Assembly (NCBI RefSeq): GCF_000311785.1
Contig: NZ_HE978538.1
Location: forward strand, 18,474 to 64,427
Reading direction: 5' to 3'
Length of the DNA: 45,954 nucleotides
Source of the DNA: Brevibacillus massiliensis
GTDB taxonomy: Bacteria; Bacillota; Bacilli; Brevibacillales; Brevibacillaceae
The notes under the pieces are model-generated. The model did no database searches. It was not told the DNA's origin and worked only from the letters and a program-made list of their open reading frames with translations. A program made the position numbers and the translations under genes. Positions within the stretch are counted from its first letter, which is position 1. Each line of letters starts with the position of its first letter. Shown here one piece after another: positions 43,370 through 45,954 of the stretch.

Positions 43370-43786
43370 ATGAACAAATTGACTCGTATCACTCAAGAAG
43401 AAATTATTGAGAAATTCCCTTGGGCAGCAGAGCTAAATTTAGCAGAAGAAATGAATAATGAAGAAGGATACTTCTACGACTTACTAAAATGGCAGTTTGG
43501 TAATGGGAGAATGAAGCTAATAAATGACATGTTTCAGGATATGTCCAATTATTTTAAGTCTATCAACAAAAATCCAGACGTAACAGTATATGAGGTAAAG
43601 GATGTAGGTGGTTTTTTGAGAGTGGAATTACTCAGTGAGAACCAAAATATTTACGCTATCAAAGAGAGGTATGAAAAATTAAGTGAGGTTACGTGTTCTG
43701 AATGTGGAGATTTAGGCATTCTTAGAATGATGAAGGGCGGTCCAATGGTATTATGTGAGCCATGCTACTGTGACCGTTTGTTTTGA
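43370..43786 (+). CDS. CGDGW-type zinc-ribbon protein, copy 2 (divergent)
   Basis: The 138-aa protein parallels copy 1: EKFPWAAELN at the start, GNGRMKLINDMFQDMSNYF in place of CGDGW, VTVYEVKDVGGFL, YEKLSEVTCSECGDLG and a final CEPCY. The zinc ribbon keeps both CxxC pairs, whereas the CGDGW motif has degenerated. GGGAGGAAGAG precedes the ATG by a few bases, a strong ribosome binding site. The two copies probably arose by tandem duplication within the island. A structured terminator follows. Confidence 0.75.
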   Translation: MNKLTRITQEEIIEKFPWAAELNLAEEMNNEEGYFYDLLKWQFGNGRMKLINDMFQDMSNYFKSINKNPDVTVYEVKDVGGFLRVELLSENQNIYAIKERYEKLSEVTCSECGDLGILRMMKGGPMVLCEPCYCDRLF

Positions 43787-43810
43787 CGGAGAGTCCTGAA
43801 AATATCTTTG

Positions 43811-43866
43811 AGGGGTAGAAACTTCTAAAGCTCTACATAGAGCTGAAAAAGTCTTACCCCTTTTCT
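43811..43866 (+). terminator. Branched terminator after copy 2
   Basis: AGGGGTA (43811-43817) pairs with TACCCCT (43855-43861), and an inner AGCTCT-ACAT-AGAGCT hairpin (43829-43844) sits on top. TTTTCT follows. Confidence 0.7.
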
Positions 43867-44167
43867 ATTGTCTCGATATTTTGGGTGATTATAAACCAAT
43901 CTACAAGAAATCAAAATATTTATGGAGTGGCACTAAGATAATAAACATAGTTAGTAGGAGAAAAATGAGCAAAATCGGATAAGCACAAAGTGATAAATGA
44001 TTTCGGTTACATCACCTCAATCGAGCAATTGGGTATGCATGCAAGGAATAAATCAGAAGTTCTCTCACAGATTCCATATGGGAGAGGGTGTTTCCAAGAT
44101 GAGCATTCCACCAAAATAGTCTGCTCAGGGGAAATGATCGTCATTTAAGATTTGGCTACCCACTATA

Positions 44168-44200
44168 CCCACAGATCCCACAACCTCCACAACTCCACAG
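44168..44200. repeat. Four tandem 9-bp CCACA-type units
   Basis: Each unit carries YCCACA at 9-bp spacing: 44168, 44177, 44186 and 44195 (the last begins CCACAG). Iterated short motifs of this kind can be protein-binding iterons near replication or recombination genes. With only four imperfect units, chance cannot be excluded. Confidence 0.4.
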
Positions 44201-44533
44201 TTTCCCCTTAGTTCAATATCAATTCCGTTCAAGTGCATCGATTAATATATTTATTTGCCTATTGGTTACTGCTTTTGAGTTTCATTAATCGAATAGAAGA
44301 GGTTAAGGAATACGTTGTGATAATGGAAACTTTATAGTGATACAGATATTGAATGGCTTCTTTTTTCATCAGGACACTACATGGTATGGATAACAGTTTT
44401 CATTTCTTAGGGAGTACTGAGAAAAGTATTTCAATAGTTTTTTGTTTTTCCAGAGTTTTTTCAAGAGATTCCAGATAATCTTGCGAAGGTTAATTGTTTG
44501 TGACCTTTAGCTCGAATACCTGGAGTGGTAATA

Positions 44534-45394
44534 ATGGGTAACAAAAAAACAGTTAGTACACGACAAGACATGAAAGACTACAAGAATCAAAAGAATCTGA
44601 AGGACAAAAGCGAAGGTCAAGTGTGTCTAGAAGAATTAAAATCATCGTTCAGTCCATATTGGGAAGTTAAACTCTATTGGGGTATAAACCAAAAATTCCC
44701 TCATGGAACATATGTTGTGGAGTTTACATCTAAAGGGAGAAAGCGTACGAGCAAATCCTATTTGCATCATGAGTTGATGGATGAAAACAAGTTCTTTTCC
44801 TCGGTTCTAGCCGATTTAGCCTCATTTGGACTTTACATTGACAAACCATTGTTAGAAAAGATGATTATTTTCGCTATTGAGCTTAGAAAACAAGATATTG
44901 CCGAAGAAGTTAGCACAGACAAGCTGAATTCTTTGATTGGTGGTGGAGTCTTAAGCCAATCTGATGCAGTTCGAAATCTTGATTTGCTCCAAGAAGATCT
45001 AATGTTTGACTTTGATGATCTTGCTGTACTCTCTGAAAACAACTATAACCCGTTGATGCATAAGGGTATTATCTTAGACTCAATTGAATACACAGGAAAG
45101 TGTTTAATTGCTGTCACAAGATATACTTTAATGGAATTGTTCGTTTGGGACGAAGTAGAGGACAAACCGAAACGTGGGAAATACAAGAGTAACGCAAGAT
45201 GTATGAAGTTGGATGAAATTCTTCAAGGTTGGGAAGATTGCGGATATTTAAAGAAGTTTACGAGAGAAACGCATAAGGGTCAAAAAATTAAAGGCATTCA
45301 GAAGGAATTCAAATCTGAACGTTTCTACATTATAGAGTGTCCTAAAGTGTATGATGCCCTTATTAATGGTGTTGGGGGTGCTGACGATGTATAG
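44534..45394 (+). CDS. Island-encoded protein of unknown function (faint DUF927-like ends)
   Basis: The 286-aa protein starts GNKKTVSTRQDMKDYKNQKN. Residues about 40-110 (TYVVEFTSKG, then HHELMDENKFFSSVLADLAS) recall the N-terminal part of DUF927 proteins. The end (LDEILQGWEDCGYLKK ... ERFYIIECP) recalls their C-terminal tail, but the central P-loop helicase is absent. The comparison is weak and from memory. DUF927 proteins include Cch of SCC elements, which would fit the context. GGAG lies 8 nt before ATG 44534. Its end overlaps the methyltransferase gene by 8 bp, so the two are coupled. Confidence 0.6.
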   Translation: MGNKKTVSTRQDMKDYKNQKNLKDKSEGQVCLEELKSSFSPYWEVKLYWGINQKFPHGTYVVEFTSKGRKRTSKSYLHHELMDENKFFSSVLADLASFGLYIDKPLLEKMIIFAIELRKQDIAEEVSTDKLNSLIGGGVLSQSDAVRNLDLLQEDLMFDFDDLAVLSENNYNPLMHKGIILDSIEYTGKCLIAVTRYTLMELFVWDEVEDKPKRGKYKSNARCMKLDEILQGWEDCGYLKKFTRETHKGQKIKGIQKEFKSERFYIIECPKVYDALINGVGGADDV

Positions 45395-45954
45395 CCCCTT
45401 CCTTTTGAGGGGGAACAAGGAGAGGCATCTACTCTCCTTATCCCCGATAGAAAAACTGATTAAACCAACTTCATGGGATGAAATGAGCAGGAAGACATTA
45501 TCTATCATTCCTTATACCGGAGGTAAAGCAGGGCTTGTTTCCTCACTAGTTCCGCTTATTGAATGGACTGCGAAACAGTATGACCTTAAAGCCTATTATG
45601 AGGTAACTGGTGGAGGAGGAAGATGTCTTCTCAATATTGACCCGAAATTATTTAAGCATCGAGTATATTGTGACGCAGACTTACCGCTGTGTTGTCTTTT
45701 CCAAGTTCTGACCAACGAGTTTTTAACCAAAGACCTAATTAAAAAACTATACAGACAGGATTATTCCGAAGAGGTTTTCAATGAAGCTGTTACCGTAAGG
45801 AAACAAGATAATGAATTAGCAGAAGAAGGACGTTTCAGTGAGGCATCCGACATTATTTCCGCTGCAGCTAACACGTTTATTGCAGCTGTCATGAGTAGAG
45901 CCGCAGATTTTACAACTTATGATAGTAATTCAGCCAGAGCTAGGCGAAAGGGGG
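45387..45954 (+). CDS. D12-class DNA adenine methyltransferase-like protein (partial, runs off the window)
   Basis: The frame is open for 189 codons to the window edge. IIPYTGGKAGLVSSLVPLI corresponds to the SAM-binding motif X of Dam/D12 enzymes (PxxGGK), and YEVTGGGGRCLLN to motif I (E-GGGxxxxN). YCDADLPLCCLFQVL matches the NDxNxxLxxxFxxL block. The catalytic DPPY motif should lie beyond the edge. The usual phenylalanine and alanine of the FAGGG motif are replaced (VTGGGG), so it is a divergent member. ATG 45387 follows GGGGGTG and overlaps the upstream gene by 8 bp. It may modify island DNA or take part in defence; no restriction enzyme is visible yet. Confidence 0.7.
   Translation, partial: MYSPFLLRGNKERHLLSLSPIEKLIKPTSWDEMSRKTLSIIPYTGGKAGLVSSLVPLIEWTAKQYDLKAYYEVTGGGGRCLLNIDPKLFKHRVYCDADLPLCCLFQVLTNEFLTKDLIKKLYRQDYSEEVFNEAVTVRKQDNELAEEGRFSEASDIISAAANTFIAAVMSRAADFTTYDSNSARARRKG

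Larger units (their letters stand above)
43787..44533. other. AT-rich non-coding region
   Basis: After the terminator no convincing gene is seen; open frames are under about 45 codons and lack ribosome binding sites with plausible products. A run of four near-identical 9-bp units, CCCACAGAT CCCACAACC TCCACAACT CCACAG (44168-44200), stands out as a C-rich strand in AT-rich DNA. Confidence 0.55.

Overview
The window looks like the origin-proximal left arm of a spore-forming Bacillales chromosome, most likely Brevibacillus or a close relative in the Paenibacillaceae. This rests on gene order (mnmE-mnmG-rsmG-noc-soj-spo0J ... yyaC ... ychF-rpsF-ssb-rpsR-yybS-gdpP-rplI-dnaB-purA ... walRKHIJ-htrA ... 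rlmH), on sporulation genes (yyaC, a spo0E-type phosphatase, soj/spo0J) and on a roughly balanced base composition. By analogy with Bacillus subtilis, oriC lies to the left of base 1. Nearly every gene is on the + strand, transcribed away from the origin.

Layout. 1-4346: tRNA and rRNA modification genes mnmE, mnmG, rsmG. 4347-8668: chromosome segregation and nucleoid occlusion (parS, noc, soj/parA, spo0J/parB with an internal parS). 8692-12943: a cysteine-desulfurase-like enzyme, a DUF554 membrane protein, yyaC (opposite strand), an MscS channel and a DUF951 protein. 12959-13181: a dense DnaA-box cluster. 13315-15193: a secreted oligoendopeptidase F gene with a frameshift at a T7 run. 15344-21960: a D-Ala-D-Ala dipeptidase, a five-gene peptide ABC transporter and an XRE-cupin regulator, resembling a ddp (D-Ala-D-Ala utilisation) locus. 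22032-29518: spo0E-like gene, ychF, the rpsF-ssb-rpsR operon with a probable S6:S18 leader, yybS, gdpP, rplI and dnaB. 29529-31721: purA behind paired PurBoxes, a small Sm-like protein gene and a small reverse-strand gene. 31956-40402: a LysM/G5/M23 cell-wall hydrolase, the complete walRKHIJ operon and an HtrA protease. 40480-41938: a small membrane protein (reverse), a CxxH/CxxC protein and rlmH.

From the 3' end of rlmH the character changes. The DNA becomes visibly AT-rich, gaps grow longer and genes become unfamiliar. A second, divergent RlmH homologue sits tail-to-tail with the native gene. It is followed by two paralogous zinc-ribbon 'CGDGW' proteins (one with an in-frame repeat continuing past its stop codon), a long non-coding stretch, a 286-aa protein whose ends faintly recall DUF927 proteins, and a D12-class DNA adenine methyltransferase-like gene running off the window. 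Since the rlmH 3' end is the known integration site of staphylococcal SCC elements, this is best read as the edge of a genomic island at rlmH, carrying its own RlmH-like gene.

The other notable signal is a family of about 100-bp structured repeats (216-310, 4435-4507, 5272-5386, 9928-10048). Each ends in a GCTTC-loop-GAAGC-TTTT hairpin. Three of the four end just upstream of a Shine-Dalgarno sequence (mnmE, noc, the DUF554 gene), as attenuator-type leaders would. All starts, motifs and sites were read by eye; no database search was possible.
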